64,000 bases of DNA from Stutzerimonas azotifigens (GTDB lineage Bacteria > Pseudomonadota > Gammaproteobacteria > Pseudomonadales > Pseudomonadaceae), in the NCBI RefSeq assembly GCF_013522725.1, contig NZ_JAAMRF010000001.1, positions 496,001-560,000 of the forward strand. Reading direction: 5' to 3'. The translations under genes were made by a program, and so were the position numbers. The notes below the pieces were generated by a model. That model made no database searches. It was not told the origin of the DNA and saw nothing but the letters and a program-made list of their open reading frames with translations. This document shows, piece by piece, positions 27,492 to 36,807 of the stretch; the stretch's first letter is position 1; each line of letters opens with the position of its first letter.

Positions 27492-28310
27492 ATGCTGACG
27501 CTCTCTCTCGGACCCCTGACGTTTTCCCTGGGCCACCTGATGCTGTTGGGCAGCCTGGCACTGTCCATTCTCGTCGGCTGGTGGTTCGGCCGGGGCCAGG
27601 GGATCAACCCCGAGTCGCTGCTGTTTCGCCTGTTGCTGCTGGCACTGCTGGTGGCGCGGCTGGCCTTCGTCGTGCAGTACGCCGGGCATTTCGCGGAGCA
27701 ACCCTGGCGGGTACTGGATATCCGCGACGGTGGCTTCATCGCCTGGCCCGGCCTCGTCGCGGCATCACTCTATGCAGGCTGGCGGCTGTGGCGCGACCGA
27801 CCGTTACGCAAGCCGGTGGGCGCCGCGCTGGCGGTCGGGGTCGGCGCCTGGCTGGTCGCCACCTTCGCCTGGCAGACCTTAGAGCAGCAGACCCGTCTGC
27901 CGTCGCTGACCCTGTATACGGCCAGCGGCGAGGCGGTCGAACTCGAGCGCTTCGTCGGCCAGCCGCTGGTGATCAACTTGTGGGCCACCTGGTGCCCCCC
28001 TTGCCGGCGGGAGATGCCGGTATTCGTCGAGGCGCAGCGACGCCTGCCGCAGGTGACCTTCCTGTTCGTCAATCAGGGCGAGGGGCCCGCCGTGACCCAG
28101 GGCTATCTCGCCGACCAGGGCCTCTCGCTGGACAATCTGCTGTTCGACCCCAGGGGTGAATTGGGGCAGCGGGTCGGGTCCCGGGCGCTGCCGACCACGC
28201 TGTTCTACGATGCCGAGGGACGTCAGCGCGGCAGCCATCTGGGCGAACTCTCCGAGGCCAGCCTCGCCCGCGCTCTAGAACGGCTGCAGCGCGCTGAAAG
28301 ACGGAATTGA
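27492..28310 (+). CDS. Membrane-anchored thioredoxin-like protein (TlpA/DsbE type) with Lgt-like membrane half
   Basis: A 272-residue protein. The first 125 residues hold about four helices, beginning MLTLSLGPLTFSLGHLMLLG and continuing FIAWPGLVAASLYAGWRLWR, a pattern recalling the N-terminal part of prolipoprotein diacylglyceryl transferase. The C-terminal half (about 135-270) is a TlpA/AhpC-type thioredoxin fold with the redox centre WATWCPPCRREMP and the cis-Pro region ALPTTLFYD. The thioredoxin domain should face the periplasm and act as a thiol-disulfide reductase, for example in cytochrome maturation or oxidative defence. It stands alone. Confidence 0.85.
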   Translation: MLTLSLGPLTFSLGHLMLLGSLALSILVGWWFGRGQGINPESLLFRLLLLALLVARLAFVVQYAGHFAEQPWRVLDIRDGGFIAWPGLVAASLYAGWRLWRDRPLRKPVGAALAVGVGAWLVATFAWQTLEQQTRLPSLTLYTASGEAVELERFVGQPLVINLWATWCPPCRREMPVFVEAQRRLPQVTFLFVNQGEGPAVTQGYLADQGLSLDNLLFDPRGELGQRVGSRALPTTLFYDAEGRQRGSHLGELSEASLARALERLQRAERRN

Positions 28311-28466
28311 TTGGCACCATTGAGCGCGAACACTGGGGAAATTGTTACGTTTTGGTGCACAATGGCCGCCATCAACAGGTACAGGAAAACGACCCGGACC
28401 GGCCGCCAGCCGGTCGTTGCGTTTCCGGGTGCCGACAACGATCCGCCTTATCGAAGAGGAACGACT

Positions 28467-29588
28467 GTGTTCAACGTCGTCATCAGTGGCACCGGTCTCT
28501 ATACCCCCCCGCACAGCATCAGCAACGAAGAGCTGGTCGAGTCGTTCAATACCTACGTGCACCGCTTCAACAGCGAACACGCTGCGGCCATCGAGGCCGG
28601 TGAGATCCAGCCGCTGGCCGAATCCAGCGTCGCCTTCATCGAAAAGGCCTCGGGGATCAAGAGCCGCTACGTGACCGACAAGGAAGGCATTCTCGACCCG
28701 CAGCGCATGGTTCCGCGCATCCCCGAGCGCGCCAACGATCAGTGGTCGATTCTTTGCGAGATGTCGATCAAGGCCGCCGAAGAAGCCCTCGCGCGGGCCG
28801 GCAAGACCGCCGCTGATATCGATGGCGTCATCGTCGCCTGCTCGAACCTGCAGCGCGCCTATCCCGCCGTGGCGATCGAGGTGCAGGCGGCGCTCGGTAT
28901 CTCCGGCTTCGGCTTCGACATGAACGTGGCCTGTTCGTCGGCCACCTTCGGTATCCAGAATGCGGTCAACGCGGTCCAGCTGGGGCAGGCGCGGGCGATC
29001 CTGATGGTCAATCCGGAGATCTGCACCGGGCACATGAACTTCCGTGACCGCGACAGCCACTTCATCTTCGGCGACGCCTGCACCGCGGTGGTGATCGAGC
29101 GCGCCGACCTCGCCACCTCGCCCTACCAGTGGGAAGTGGTCAGCACCAAGTTGCTCACCGAGTTCTCCAACAACATCCGCAACAACTTCGGCTTTCTCAA
29201 TCGCACCGCCGAAGAGTACATGACCAACCCGGACAAGCTGTTCGTCCAGGAAGGGCGCAAGGTGTTCAAGGAAGTCTGTCCGATGGTCGCCGACCTCATC
29301 AGCCAGCACCTCGAGGAGAACGGCCTGAACGCCTCGCAGATCAAGCGCTTCTGGCTGCATCAGGCCAACCTCAACATGAACCTGCTGATCGCCCGCAAGC
29401 TGCTCGGCCGCGATGCCGAAGCCAACGAGGCTCCCGTCATTCTCGACAGCTATGCCAACACCAGTTCGGCCGGCTCGGTGATCGCTTTCCACAAGCATCA
29501 GGACGACCTGCCGGCCGGTAGCCTCGGCGTGTTGAGCTCGTTCGGCGCCGGTTACTCGATCGGCAGCGTGATCCTGCGCAAGAAGTAA
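28467..29588 (+). CDS. Beta-ketoacyl-ACP synthase III-like enzyme (PA3286-type)
   Basis: A 373-residue thiolase-fold condensing enzyme. The start is GTG at 28467 (AGAGGA six bases before), giving (M)FNVVISGTGLYTPPHSISN. Catalytic Cys156 is in DMNVACSSATFG, His in WLHQANLNMN and Asn in YANTSSAGS. The sequence resembles what I recall of P. aeruginosa PA3286, reported to draw medium-chain acyl-CoA from beta-oxidation into fatty-acid synthesis. That substrate preference is inferred by similarity. A GACCGGC...GCCGGTC hairpin lies in the leader (28397-28415). After the stop a 9-bp inverted repeat (29602-29610 / 29621-29629) may end transcription. Confidence 0.88.
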   Translation: MFNVVISGTGLYTPPHSISNEELVESFNTYVHRFNSEHAAAIEAGEIQPLAESSVAFIEKASGIKSRYVTDKEGILDPQRMVPRIPERANDQWSILCEMSIKAAEEALARAGKTAADIDGVIVACSNLQRAYPAVAIEVQAALGISGFGFDMNVACSSATFGIQNAVNAVQLGQARAILMVNPEICTGHMNFRDRDSHFIFGDACTAVVIERADLATSPYQWEVVSTKLLTEFSNNIRNNFGFLNRTAEEYMTNPDKLFVQEGRKVFKEVCPMVADLISQHLEENGLNASQIKRFWLHQANLNMNLLIARKLLGRDAEANEAPVILDSYANTSSAGSVIAFHKHQDDLPAGSLGVLSSFGAGYSIGSVILRKK

Positions 29589-29701
29589 TCCTTCCTCCCC
29601 AGCGCCCGGCTCGAAGCGACGCCGGGCGCGGTCTCCAGCCTCCAAACGCCTGACCGTTGATCGGCAATGGGCTCTATGAAGCCGGTTCCAGCCCCATGCG
29701 G

Positions 29702-29719
29702 CTGTAACAGAAGCTTTAC
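29702..29719 (+). promoter_or_regulatory. Weak Pho-box-like sequence before the porin gene
   Basis: CTGTAACAGAAGCTTTAC resembles the PhoB site (two CTGTCAT-like heptamers separated by four) at about 11 of 18 positions, 103 bases before the ATG. The second heptamer is poor. The porin family makes phosphate control plausible, but the sequence alone is weak support. Confidence 0.3.
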
Positions 29720-29821
29720 GGAACAGCCGTCGCGCTGAAATAACCCCCCGCCAAGATTCCCCCAGCACAAAGAGCCCGGCTCCTGTGTTTACCAACGCTG
29801 ACCATTCAAGGGGAATTTTCG

Positions 29822-31123
29822 ATGATCCGTAAGCACTTTGCCGGTTTCGCCGCCAGCGCGCTGGCGATGGCTGTAACCGCCCAGGCTTTCGCCGGCACCG
29901 TCACCACCGACGGCGCTGACATCGTAGTCAAGACAAAAGGCGGCCTGGAAGTCGCCACGACGGACAAGCAGTTCAGCTTCAAGGTCGGGGGCCGCCTGCA
30001 AGCTGACTACAGCCGCTTCGACGGCATCTACACGGTCAATGGCGATAGCGCCGATGCCGCCTACTTCCGCCGCGCCTTCATCGAGATCGGTGGCGTCGCC
30101 TTCACCGACTGGAAATACCAGTTCAACTACGACCTATCGCATAACGCCGGTAGCAGCGAAGACGGCTACTGGGACGAGGCGTCTATCCAGTACAGCGGCT
30201 TTAAACCGATCAACATCAAGGTCGGTCGCTTCGACCCCGACTTCGGTCTGGAAAAAGCCACTAGCTCCAAGTGGGTGACGGCACCGGAGCGCAACGCCGC
30301 CTACGACCTGATCGACTGGACCAATGGCCACCAGAACGGCCTCGGCGTTCAGGTCAACGGCACGGCCGGCCCGTCGCTGTACGGCTCGCTCGGTCTGCAC
30401 GCCAAAGACCAGAACGACGTCAACGGTGACAGCGTCAAGCAGGTCAACCTGCGGGGCGTGTTCGCCCCGATGCACGAAGCGGGCAACGTCCTGCACCTGG
30501 GTGTGAACTTCGCCCGTCGCGACCTGGATGACGTTGGCGGTCTGGACACCCGTATTCGCAGCCGTCTGGGCATGCGTGGCGTGTCCACTTCTGGCGGCAA
30601 CGATGCCGGGACCAACGGCAACCGCCTGACCGTCGCTGGCGCCAGCAACCTGCCGGCCGGCTCCTATGGCGACGATACCGCCTGGGGTCTGGAAGCCGCC
30701 TGGGCGATGGGCCCGCTGTCGGTTCAGGGTGAATACATCAAGCGCAAGCTCGAGGCCGATTCCAACGCTTACCAGGACATCGATGCCAAGGGTTACTACG
30801 CTCAGATCGCCTACACCATCACTGGCGAAGCCCGTGATTACAGGCTGGGCCGCTTCGATGCCATCAAGCCGTCGAACAAGCAGGTTGGCGCCTGGGAAGT
30901 GTTCTACCGCTACGACTATCTCGAAGGCGACGACGATACCGTAGGCACCACCGCCACCAGCACCGTCGAGGGCAAGGTCCACAACCTGGGTGTCAACTGG
31001 TACCTCAACGACAACGTCCGTCTGACCGGCGCCTACGTCAAAGCCAAGGTAGACAACGCGCAGAACACCGCTGGCGACGATTCCGGCGACGGCTTCGTCA
31101 TGCGCGCCCAGTACGCGTTCTAA
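29822..31123 (+). CDS. Phosphate/pyrophosphate-selective porin, OprO/OprP family
   Basis: A 433-residue outer-membrane beta-barrel. The signal peptide is [20 protein letters not shown], cut after AFA. The mature protein starts with a [24 protein letters not shown] segment and [18 protein letters not shown], as in OprO/OprP. It also shows [12 protein letters not shown] and YQFNYDLS strands, [12 protein letters not shown], and a terminal strand ending RAQYAF with the C-terminal Phe needed for barrel assembly. The family forms trimeric anion channels for phosphate or polyphosphate. No pst or pho genes are adjacent. It is followed by a strong terminator. Confidence 0.9.
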   Translation: MIRKHFAGFAASALAMAVTAQAFAGTVTTDGADIVVKTKGGLEVATTDKQFSFKVGGRLQADYSRFDGIYTVNGDSADAAYFRRAFIEIGGVAFTDWKYQFNYDLSHNAGSSEDGYWDEASIQYSGFKPINIKVGRFDPDFGLEKATSSKWVTAPERNAAYDLIDWTNGHQNGLGVQVNGTAGPSLYGSLGLHAKDQNDVNGDSVKQVNLRGVFAPMHEAGNVLHLGVNFARRDLDDVGGLDTRIRSRLGMRGVSTSGGNDAGTNGNRLTVAGASNLPAGSYGDDTAWGLEAAWAMGPLSVQGEYIKRKLEADSNAYQDIDAKGYYAQIAYTITGEARDYRLGRFDAIKPSNKQVGAWEVFYRYDYLEGDDDTVGTTATSTVEGKVHNLGVNWYLNDNVRLTGAYVKAKVDNAQNTAGDDSGDGFVMRAQYAF

Positions 31124-31166
31124 GCAACACCCGCGTCATCGTTTCATCCTGTGATGCTCCTTTCAG

Positions 31167-31191
31167 GCCCCGCTTCGGCGGGGCTTTTTTT
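31167..31191 (+). terminator. Rho-independent terminator of the porin gene
   Basis: GCCCCGC (31167-31173), loop TTCG and GCGGGGC (31178-31184) are followed by seven T. This is a textbook intrinsic terminator 43 bases past the stop codon. Confidence 0.95.
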
Positions 31192-31220
31192 CGTCCGCCG
31201 CACAGGCCAGACTTGGCGGT

Positions 31221-32351
31221 ATGCCTATCCAGACGATTTCCCGCCTCGCCGAACTCCCCCCTGCCCAGTGGGACGGCCTGCTCGCTACCCGGCAGCCATT
31301 TCTCAGCCACGCATTCCTGTCCTCCCTGGAAGACAGCGGCAGCGTCGGCGGGCGAAGCGGCTGGCGTCCGCATCATCAGGTGCTGACAGACCCTGCTGGT
31401 GGACTGAAGGCGGCCCTGCCGCTGTATCGCAAGACCAATTCCTATGGCGAATACGTGTTCGACTGGGCCTGGGCCGACGCCTGCCACCGCGCGGGCATCG
31501 AGTATTACCCCAAGCTGCTCTGCGCCGTGCCGTTCTCGCCGGTGACCGGCGAGCGCCTGCTCGGCGACCCGCAGGCCAGCGGACAACTGATCGACGCGCT
31601 CACCGCCGCACTCCCGGGGCAGGGCTATTCCGGGTTGCACGTCAATTTCACCGAGCCGGGCGCCGATGTGCTGATGGACGGCCGCGAAGGCTGGCTCGAG
31701 CGCATCGGCTGCCAGTTCCACTGGCACAACCGTGGCTACCGGGACTTCCAGGACTTTCTCGACGCGCTCGCTTCGCGCAAGCGCAAGCAACTGCGCAAGG
31801 AACGCGAGCAGGTGGCGGGGCAGGGGATCGGCTTCGATTGGCGCGAGGGACACCAGCTCAGCGAGCTGGAGTGGGATTTCGTCTACGCCTGCTACGCCAA
31901 CACCTACGAGATCCGTGGCCAGCACCCGTACCTGACGCGGGCGTTTTTCAGCCTGCTGGCGGAGCGGATGCCCGAAGCCATTCGCGTGGTGCTGGCGTTG
32001 CAGAGCGGCCGCCCCGTGGCCATGGCGTTCTGCCTGACCGATGGACACAGCCTCTACGGCCGCTACTGGGGCTGCCTGGCGGAGTTCGACCGGCTGCACT
32101 TCGAGACCTGCTTCTACCAGGGCATCGACCAGGCCATCGCGATGGGATTGCAGCGTTTCGACGCGGGCGCCCAGGGCGAGCACAAGCTGATCCGCGGATT
32201 CGAGCCGGTGATCACGCGCTCCTGGCACTACCTGCAGCACCCAGGGCTGCGCGCCGCCGTCGCCGAGTTCCTCGAACAGGAGCACATCGGCGTCCTGCGC
32301 TACGCCGAAGCCGCCCGCGAGGCCTTGCCGTACCGCCAGGGCGATTCGTAG
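31221..32351 (+). CDS. GNAT-fold FemAB-like protein (COG3146 family)
   Basis: A 376-residue cytosolic protein of the COG3146/DUF482 family, annotated in many genomes as a putative peptidoglycan-biosynthesis or N-acetyltransferase protein. It shows PFLSHAFLSSLEDSGSVGGRSGW near the start, SYGEYVFDWAWADACHR in the first third and HWHNRGYRDFQDFLDALASRKRKQLRKEREQ in the middle. Near the end comes RFDAGAQGEHKLIRGFEPV, the family signature. The biochemical role is not established. It starts 29 bases after the porin terminator. Confidence 0.8.
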   Translation: MPIQTISRLAELPPAQWDGLLATRQPFLSHAFLSSLEDSGSVGGRSGWRPHHQVLTDPAGGLKAALPLYRKTNSYGEYVFDWAWADACHRAGIEYYPKLLCAVPFSPVTGERLLGDPQASGQLIDALTAALPGQGYSGLHVNFTEPGADVLMDGREGWLERIGCQFHWHNRGYRDFQDFLDALASRKRKQLRKEREQVAGQGIGFDWREGHQLSELEWDFVYACYANTYEIRGQHPYLTRAFFSLLAERMPEAIRVVLALQSGRPVAMAFCLTDGHSLYGRYWGCLAEFDRLHFETCFYQGIDQAIAMGLQRFDAGAQGEHKLIRGFEPVITRSWHYLQHPGLRAAVAEFLEQEHIGVLRYAEAAREALPYRQGDS

Positions 32352-32381
32352 AGCGACCCGGAGCTCAGCGGCCGGGTCTTC

Positions 32382-32471
32382 GTAGGAGCGGTCGGGGACG
32401 CCTAATCTTGACCGCGATCGGCCGTGACGCCATTCGCGGTCAAGACTGGGCGTCCCCGACCGCTCCCACAG
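32382..32471. repeat. REPIN: two inverted REP units
   Basis: The left arm (32383-32417) reads TAGGAGCGGTCGGGGACGCC then TAATCTTGACCGCGA. The right arm (32435-32470) is its near-perfect inverse, ending GACCGCTCCCAC. The element lies between two convergent genes, a common REP position where it may protect mRNA ends. Confidence 0.88.
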
Positions 32472-32489
32472 CAGGCTGATGACAGGCCG

Positions 32490-34322
32490 CTACTCCACGC
32501 CGACGAAGCCGCCGGTCTGGTGTTGCCAAAGCCGTGCATACAGGCCGTTGCGCTCCAGCAGTTCGGCGTGGGTGCCGGTTTCGACGATGCGCCCCTGATC
32601 GATCACCACCAGACGGTCCATGCGCGCGATGGTCGACAGCCGGTGGGCGATCGCGATCACCGTCTTGCCTTCCATCAGCGTCTCCAGGCTGTCCTGGATG
32701 GCGGCCTCGACTTCCGAGTCCAGCGCCGAGGTCGCTTCGTCGAGCACCAGGATCGGCGCGTTCTTGAGCAGCACGCGGGCGATGGCGATGCGTTGGCGCT
32801 GGCCACCGGAGAGCTTGACCCCGCGCTCGCCGACGTAGGCGTCGAATCCGGTGCGGCCAGCGTCGTCGCTGAGTTGGGGGATGAACGCATCGGCGCGGGC
32901 GCCGCGGATGGCTTGCAGCAATTGGGCATCCGTCGCGTCGGGATTGCCGTAGCGCAGGTTGTCGCGGATCGAGCGGTGCAGCAGGGCGGTGTCCTGGGTC
33001 ACCACGCCGATCTGCGCGCGCAGGCTTTCCTGGGTTACCCGGGCGATGTCCTGGTCATCGATGAGGATGCGCCCGCTCTCCAGGTCGTACAGGCGCAGGA
33101 GCAGATTGATCAGGGTGGACTTGCCGGCGCCGGACGGGCCGACCAGGCCGATCTTCTCGCCGGGGCGTATCTGCAGGTCGAGGCCGGCGATGACGCCTTC
33201 GGCCTTGCCGTAGTGGAAGTGGATATTCTCGAAGTGGATGCCGCCTTCGCGGACCTGCAGGGGCGCCGCGTCGGGGCGGTCGGCGAGCTGCTGCGGCTGG
33301 ACGATGGTGCGCATGCCGTCCTGCACGGTGCCGACGTTCTCGAAGATGCTGTTGACCACCCACATGACCCACTCGGACATGTTGTTGATGCGGATCACCA
33401 GGCCAGCCGCCAAAGCGATCGCGCCGGGGGTGATCTCGCCGATGCTCCACAGCCACAGGGCCAGTCCGACGGTGCCGGCGATCAGCAGGCCGTTCATGCA
33501 GATGATCGAGAAGTCCATCGCGGTGATGATGCGCGACTGCCAGCGGAAGCGCTCGACAAGGTCCTGCATCGCCGAATGGGCGTAGCGTTCCTCATGCTGG
33601 GAATGGGCGAACAGTTTGAGGGTGAGGATATTGGTGTAGCCGTCGACCACCCGACCCATCACCTTGGAGCGGCCTTCGGACGCCGCCGCCGAACGGCGAC
33701 GCACCCGTGGCACGAAATAGCACAGCGCGGCGATGTAGCCGACTATCCAGAGCGTCAGCGGAATGACCAGGCGGATGTCGGCCTGGGCGAACAGCACCAG
33801 GGCGCTGCCGGCATAGATGATCACGTGCCACAGCGAGTCGACCACCTGGACCGCCGACTCGCGCAACGCCGGGCCGGTCTGCATGACGCGCTGGGCGATG
33901 CGTCCGGAGAAATCGTTGTGGAAGAACCCCAGGCTCTGGCGCAGCACGTAGCGATGGTTCTGCCAGCGGATCAGGTTGGTCAGGCTCGGCGACAGCGACT
34001 GGTGGACCAGCAGGTCATGCAGCCCGAAGAACAGCGGGCGCAGCAGCAGGGCAACCACACCCATCCAGATCAGCTGGTTGGCGTTCTGCTCGAAGAAGTC
34101 GGCGCTGGGCGTGGCCTGCACCATGTCGATCAGCTGGCCGATGAAGCTGAACAGCGCCACCTCGATGAGGGTGACGAAAAAACCCACCGTCAGCAGCGCG
34201 ACGAGCAGCGGCCAGACCTGCATCAGGTAGTGCAGGTAGAACCGGAATATGCCTTGCGGCGGCAGGGTGGCGGGGGCTTCCTTGAACGGGTCGATGAGGT
34301 TTTCGAAACGACGGAACAGCAT
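32490..34322 (-). CDS. ABC exporter, fused permease and ATPase (MsbA-like)
   Basis: A 610-residue half-transporter. The membrane domain (about 25-330) has six helices and is followed by a nucleotide-binding domain. Visible ATPase motifs are Walker A GLVGPSGAGKSTLI, the Q-loop GVVTQDTALLH, the signature KLSGGQRQRIAIARVLL, Walker B ILVLDEATSALD and the switch His in VIAIAHRLSTI. It is expected to act as a homodimer in the inner membrane. The exported substrate (lipid, drug or peptide) cannot be told. It may form a short operon with the downstream REPIN region, but no partner gene is evident. Confidence 0.92.
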   Translation of the reverse strand: MLFRRFENLIDPFKEAPATLPPQGIFRFYLHYLMQVWPLLVALLTVGFFVTLIEVALFSFIGQLIDMVQATPSADFFEQNANQLIWMGVVALLLRPLFFGLHDLLVHQSLSPSLTNLIRWQNHRYVLRQSLGFFHNDFSGRIAQRVMQTGPALRESAVQVVDSLWHVIIYAGSALVLFAQADIRLVIPLTLWIVGYIAALCYFVPRVRRRSAAASEGRSKVMGRVVDGYTNILTLKLFAHSQHEERYAHSAMQDLVERFRWQSRIITAMDFSIICMNGLLIAGTVGLALWLWSIGEITPGAIALAAGLVIRINNMSEWVMWVVNSIFENVGTVQDGMRTIVQPQQLADRPDAAPLQVREGGIHFENIHFHYGKAEGVIAGLDLQIRPGEKIGLVGPSGAGKSTLINLLLRLYDLESGRILIDDQDIARVTQESLRAQIGVVTQDTALLHRSIRDNLRYGNPDATDAQLLQAIRGARADAFIPQLSDDAGRTGFDAYVGERGVKLSGGQRQRIAIARVLLKNAPILVLDEATSALDSEVEAAIQDSLETLMEGKTVIAIAHRLSTIARMDRLVVIDQGRIVETGTHAELLERNGLYARLWQHQTGGFVGVE

Positions 34323-34369
34323 TCAGGCCTCGCTGGAGGAGGACGGGCGCAAGGCCCGCCCAGCGGAAA

Positions 34370-34924
34370 CTACAGGCGTTTGGCGGAGATGATCTTGACC
34401 GGCTCGCGCGGAACATCCTGCATCATGCCCTTGCGCCCGGTGGGCACCTGGGCGATCTGGTCGACGACGTCCATGCCGCGTACCACCTTGCCGAACACGG
34501 CATAGCCGAAATCGCGCGAGCCATGGTCGAGGAAAGCATTGTCGCGATGATTGATGAAGAACTGGCTGGTGGCCGAATCCTTCGCCTGGGTACGCGCCAT
34601 CGCCAGGGTGCCGCGCACGTTGTGCAGGCCGTTGTCGGCTTCGTTCTTGATCGGCGCCTGGGTGTCCTTCTGGCGCATGTCTTCGGTGAAACCGCCGCCC
34701 TGGACCATGAAGCCGGAAATCACCCGATGGAAGATGGTGTTGTCGTAGAACCCGCTGTCCACGTAGGCGAGGAAGTTCTGCACGCTGACCGGCGCCTTGT
34801 CCGCCTCGAGCTCGATTTCGATTTCGCCGAGGCTGGTGTTGAGCAGCACCTGCGGGTTGTCGGCGGCCAGCAGCTGGCCGGTCAGCAGAAGGGTGGAGGC
34901 AGCAAGTAGCAATCGTTTGAACAT
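34370..34924 (-). CDS. ppiA: Periplasmic cyclophilin-type peptidyl-prolyl isomerase
   Basis: A 184-residue protein with a signal peptide ([20 protein letters not shown]) and a single cyclophilin domain. Active-site segments are [19 protein letters not shown] with the catalytic Arg, [20 protein letters not shown] and [14 protein letters not shown]. The size and the secreted form match E. coli PpiA/RotA, which speeds proline isomerisation during folding of periplasmic proteins. AGGAA precedes the ATG. It lies 47 bases upstream of the ABC exporter gene on the same strand. Confidence 0.92.
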   Translation of the reverse strand: MFKRLLLAASTLLLTGQLLAADNPQVLLNTSLGEIEIELEADKAPVSVQNFLAYVDSGFYDNTIFHRVISGFMVQGGGFTEDMRQKDTQAPIKNEADNGLHNVRGTLAMARTQAKDSATSQFFINHRDNAFLDHGSRDFGYAVFGKVVRGMDVVDQIAQVPTGRKGMMQDVPREPVKIISAKRL

Positions 34925-34952
34925 GGATGAATTCCTGCGTTTGGGACGTCGT

Positions 34953-35861
34953 TCAACCCGCGAAGGCCGCGAGCGGTTCGGCATCGTACGTCTTGATCAG
35001 TTCGATGAGAATCTGTGTGGCCGGACCGAGGGTCTTGTCCTTGTTGGTGTAGAGGTAGAACAAGGGCCGACGCACGCCGCCCTGCACCAGCGGTAGCGGC
35101 TTGAGCACGCCTTCGGCCAGTTCGCGTTCGATCATGTGCCGCGGCAGCCAGGCAAAGCCCAGTCCATTGCGGACGAAGGCCACCGACGTCGCCAGGCTGC
35201 CGACTGTCCAGCGCTGCTCGGCGCCCAGCCAGCCGCTGTCGCGCGGCTGGCGGCGGCCCGAATCGCGGACCACCATCTGCATTTGGGTCTGCAGATCCTG
35301 CACGCTGAGCTTGCGCTGCAACTGGTGCAGCGGATGCTGGGCATGGGCCACGGCGACGAATTCGACGGTGCTCAGTTCGCTGCCGAGATAGCCGGTGATG
35401 TCCAGGCCACTGATGGCCAGGTCCGCATGGCCCTCCTTGAGCACCTCCTCGGCGCCGGAGAGTACCTCTTCGCGCAGCAGCACCCGACAGCCGCGGCTTT
35501 TCGGAATGAAAGCGGTCAGTGCGCGGATCAATTTCTGATTCGGGTAGGCCGCGTCCACCACCAGGCGCACTTCGGCTTCCCAGCCCTGTTCCATGTGATG
35601 GGCCAGTTCTTCCAGCTGGCCGGCCTGGATGAGCAACTGGCGCGAGCGACGCAACAGCACCGCGCCGGCGTCGGTTAGCACCGCCTTGCGGCCGTCGATG
35701 CGCAGCAACGGCACGCCAAGCTGCTCCTGCATGCGCGCCACGGTATAGCTCACCGACGACTGCGAGCGGTGCAGCACCTCGGCCGCCTGGGCGAAGCCTC
35801 CATGGTCGATGACCGCTTGCAGGGTGCGCCATTGGTCTAGGGTCACGCGGGGGGCTTTCAT
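34953..35861 (-). CDS. LysR-family transcriptional regulator
   Basis: A 302-residue regulator with an N-terminal helix-turn-helix (about 8-66; [37 protein letters not shown]) and a LysR substrate-binding domain (about 92-290). The start at 35861 follows GCAGGA and gives the usual family spacing to the HTH. Target genes are not obvious: ppiA is downstream on the same strand and a small secreted protein is divergent. The coinducer is unknown. Confidence 0.92.
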   Translation of the reverse strand: MKAPRVTLDQWRTLQAVIDHGGFAQAAEVLHRSQSSVSYTVARMQEQLGVPLLRIDGRKAVLTDAGAVLLRRSRQLLIQAGQLEELAHHMEQGWEAEVRLVVDAAYPNQKLIRALTAFIPKSRGCRVLLREEVLSGAEEVLKEGHADLAISGLDITGYLGSELSTVEFVAVAHAQHPLHQLQRKLSVQDLQTQMQMVVRDSGRRQPRDSGWLGAEQRWTVGSLATSVAFVRNGLGFAWLPRHMIERELAEGVLKPLPLVQGGVRRPLFYLYTNKDKTLGPATQILIELIKTYDAEPLAAFAG

Positions 35862-35935
35862 TGCATCCTGCTTCCTTCTGCTGCGGCGTAGGCGGTCTGA
35901 TAAGCTCGGCCCCGCCCCGTAGGAGATTGCCAAAA

Positions 35936-36256
35936 ATGAAAAGATTCTGCTGCGTGCTTCTTGCCTTGCTGCCCGTTGCCGGTTTTGCCGCGACCTATCC
36001 GATCGAAGTCGAACAGAAACTCAACGATGCCGAGATCTCGGTGACCCCCCAGGCCATCGACCGGGACATGTCCGCGTTGTTGCTCTACAACTACGGGCCG
36101 GTTCCTGTGGCTTGTACGGCGGTATTCCGCAACGGCCCCGAGTCGCCGCGTACGCGCAAGGCCGTGATTCCCTCCGGCGCTCAGATGCCGATGACGGTCA
36201 AGTTCAAGCGCGATGTCATCCGCTTGCGCACAAGCCTCACCTGCGAGAAGCAGTGA
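35936..36256 (+). CDS. Small secreted conserved hypothetical protein
   Basis: A 106-residue protein with a signal peptide (MKRFCCVLLALLPVAGFA, cut near FAA). The mature part is short and beta-rich, with two cysteines (PVACTAVF and LTCEKQ at the end) likely to form a disulfide. It resembles small beta-sandwich proteins of unknown function in Pseudomonas. TAGGAG precedes the ATG. It is divergent from the LysR gene. Confidence 0.82.
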   Translation: MKRFCCVLLALLPVAGFAATYPIEVEQKLNDAEISVTPQAIDRDMSALLLYNYGPVPVACTAVFRNGPESPRTRKAVIPSGAQMPMTVKFKRDVIRLRTSLTCEKQ

Positions 36257-36289
36257 CGCCGTTCAGTCGAGTAACCCCTCGAAGAGTTC

Positions 36290-36659
36290 CTAGATGGTGC
36301 CGGTGGCGACGGCGACCGGCACCACGTCGCGCTCGAGCTGGCGCCAGTCGTAACCCTCGTGGCGCGGCAAGCGGTCGAGCAGGCTGCCGTTCATGCGCTT
36401 GGCGATACCCGGAGGTAGTGCTTGTCGCGCGCGAGGTTCCTGGCGATGCCGGGCGGTAAGGCGTCGGCTGGAGCCAGGAGGTGACGTTCGCAGAGCAGGA
36501 TCTGGCGGATCCGCCCCGTATCGAGTTGCGGGCCTGCCAATTGGCTGGTCCCTTTGCCCGGACCTGCCTGGTGCTGTTTGCCCGGTTGGGGTCGGCCATG
36601 GACGTGGTAGCGCACAGCCGTGCGCTGGCAAAGGCAGCGATTCGTAGAGCTCTGTTCAT
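36290..36659 (-). pseudogene. Broken gene for a small RcnB/CigR-like periplasmic protein (two frameshifts)
   Basis: Reading leftward from the ATG at 36659, frame one gives a signal-like start (MNRALRIAAFASA). A second frame then carries HGRPQPGKQHQAG and LDTGRIRQILLCERHLLAPA, then LPPGIARNLARDK. A third frame continues with LPPGIAKRMNGSLLDRLPRHEGYDW and ends VAVATGTI before the stop at 36290. No single frame is complete and the total length is not a multiple of three. The second shift lies near 36415, where AAGCACTACC seems to lack one C. Intact relatives carry the same LPPGIA repeats. A sequencing error could explain one shift but less easily two. Confidence 0.75.
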
Positions 36660-36807
36660 GGTGATTCCGGCGCCTTGGCGCGCTGACGATGGCCAAGCTT
36701 AGCGGCCTCGGCCTCCGAGAAACACGGGCGCCCATGGATGCGGCGCCCGGCTGCGTAACCGGGTAACCTATGCAGCCGTTTTCCCCGTCTTCGCCCGAGG
36801 TGTCGCC

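Noticed and set aside
29702..29719. PhoB control of the porin as a finding
   Set aside because: The match to the Pho box is too weak in its second half to stand alone, so it is kept only as a low-confidence feature.
32424..34505. 693-residue open frame opposite the ABC exporter gene
   Set aside because: It is the antisense of a clear ABC transporter with all motifs intact. High GC makes long antisense frames common.
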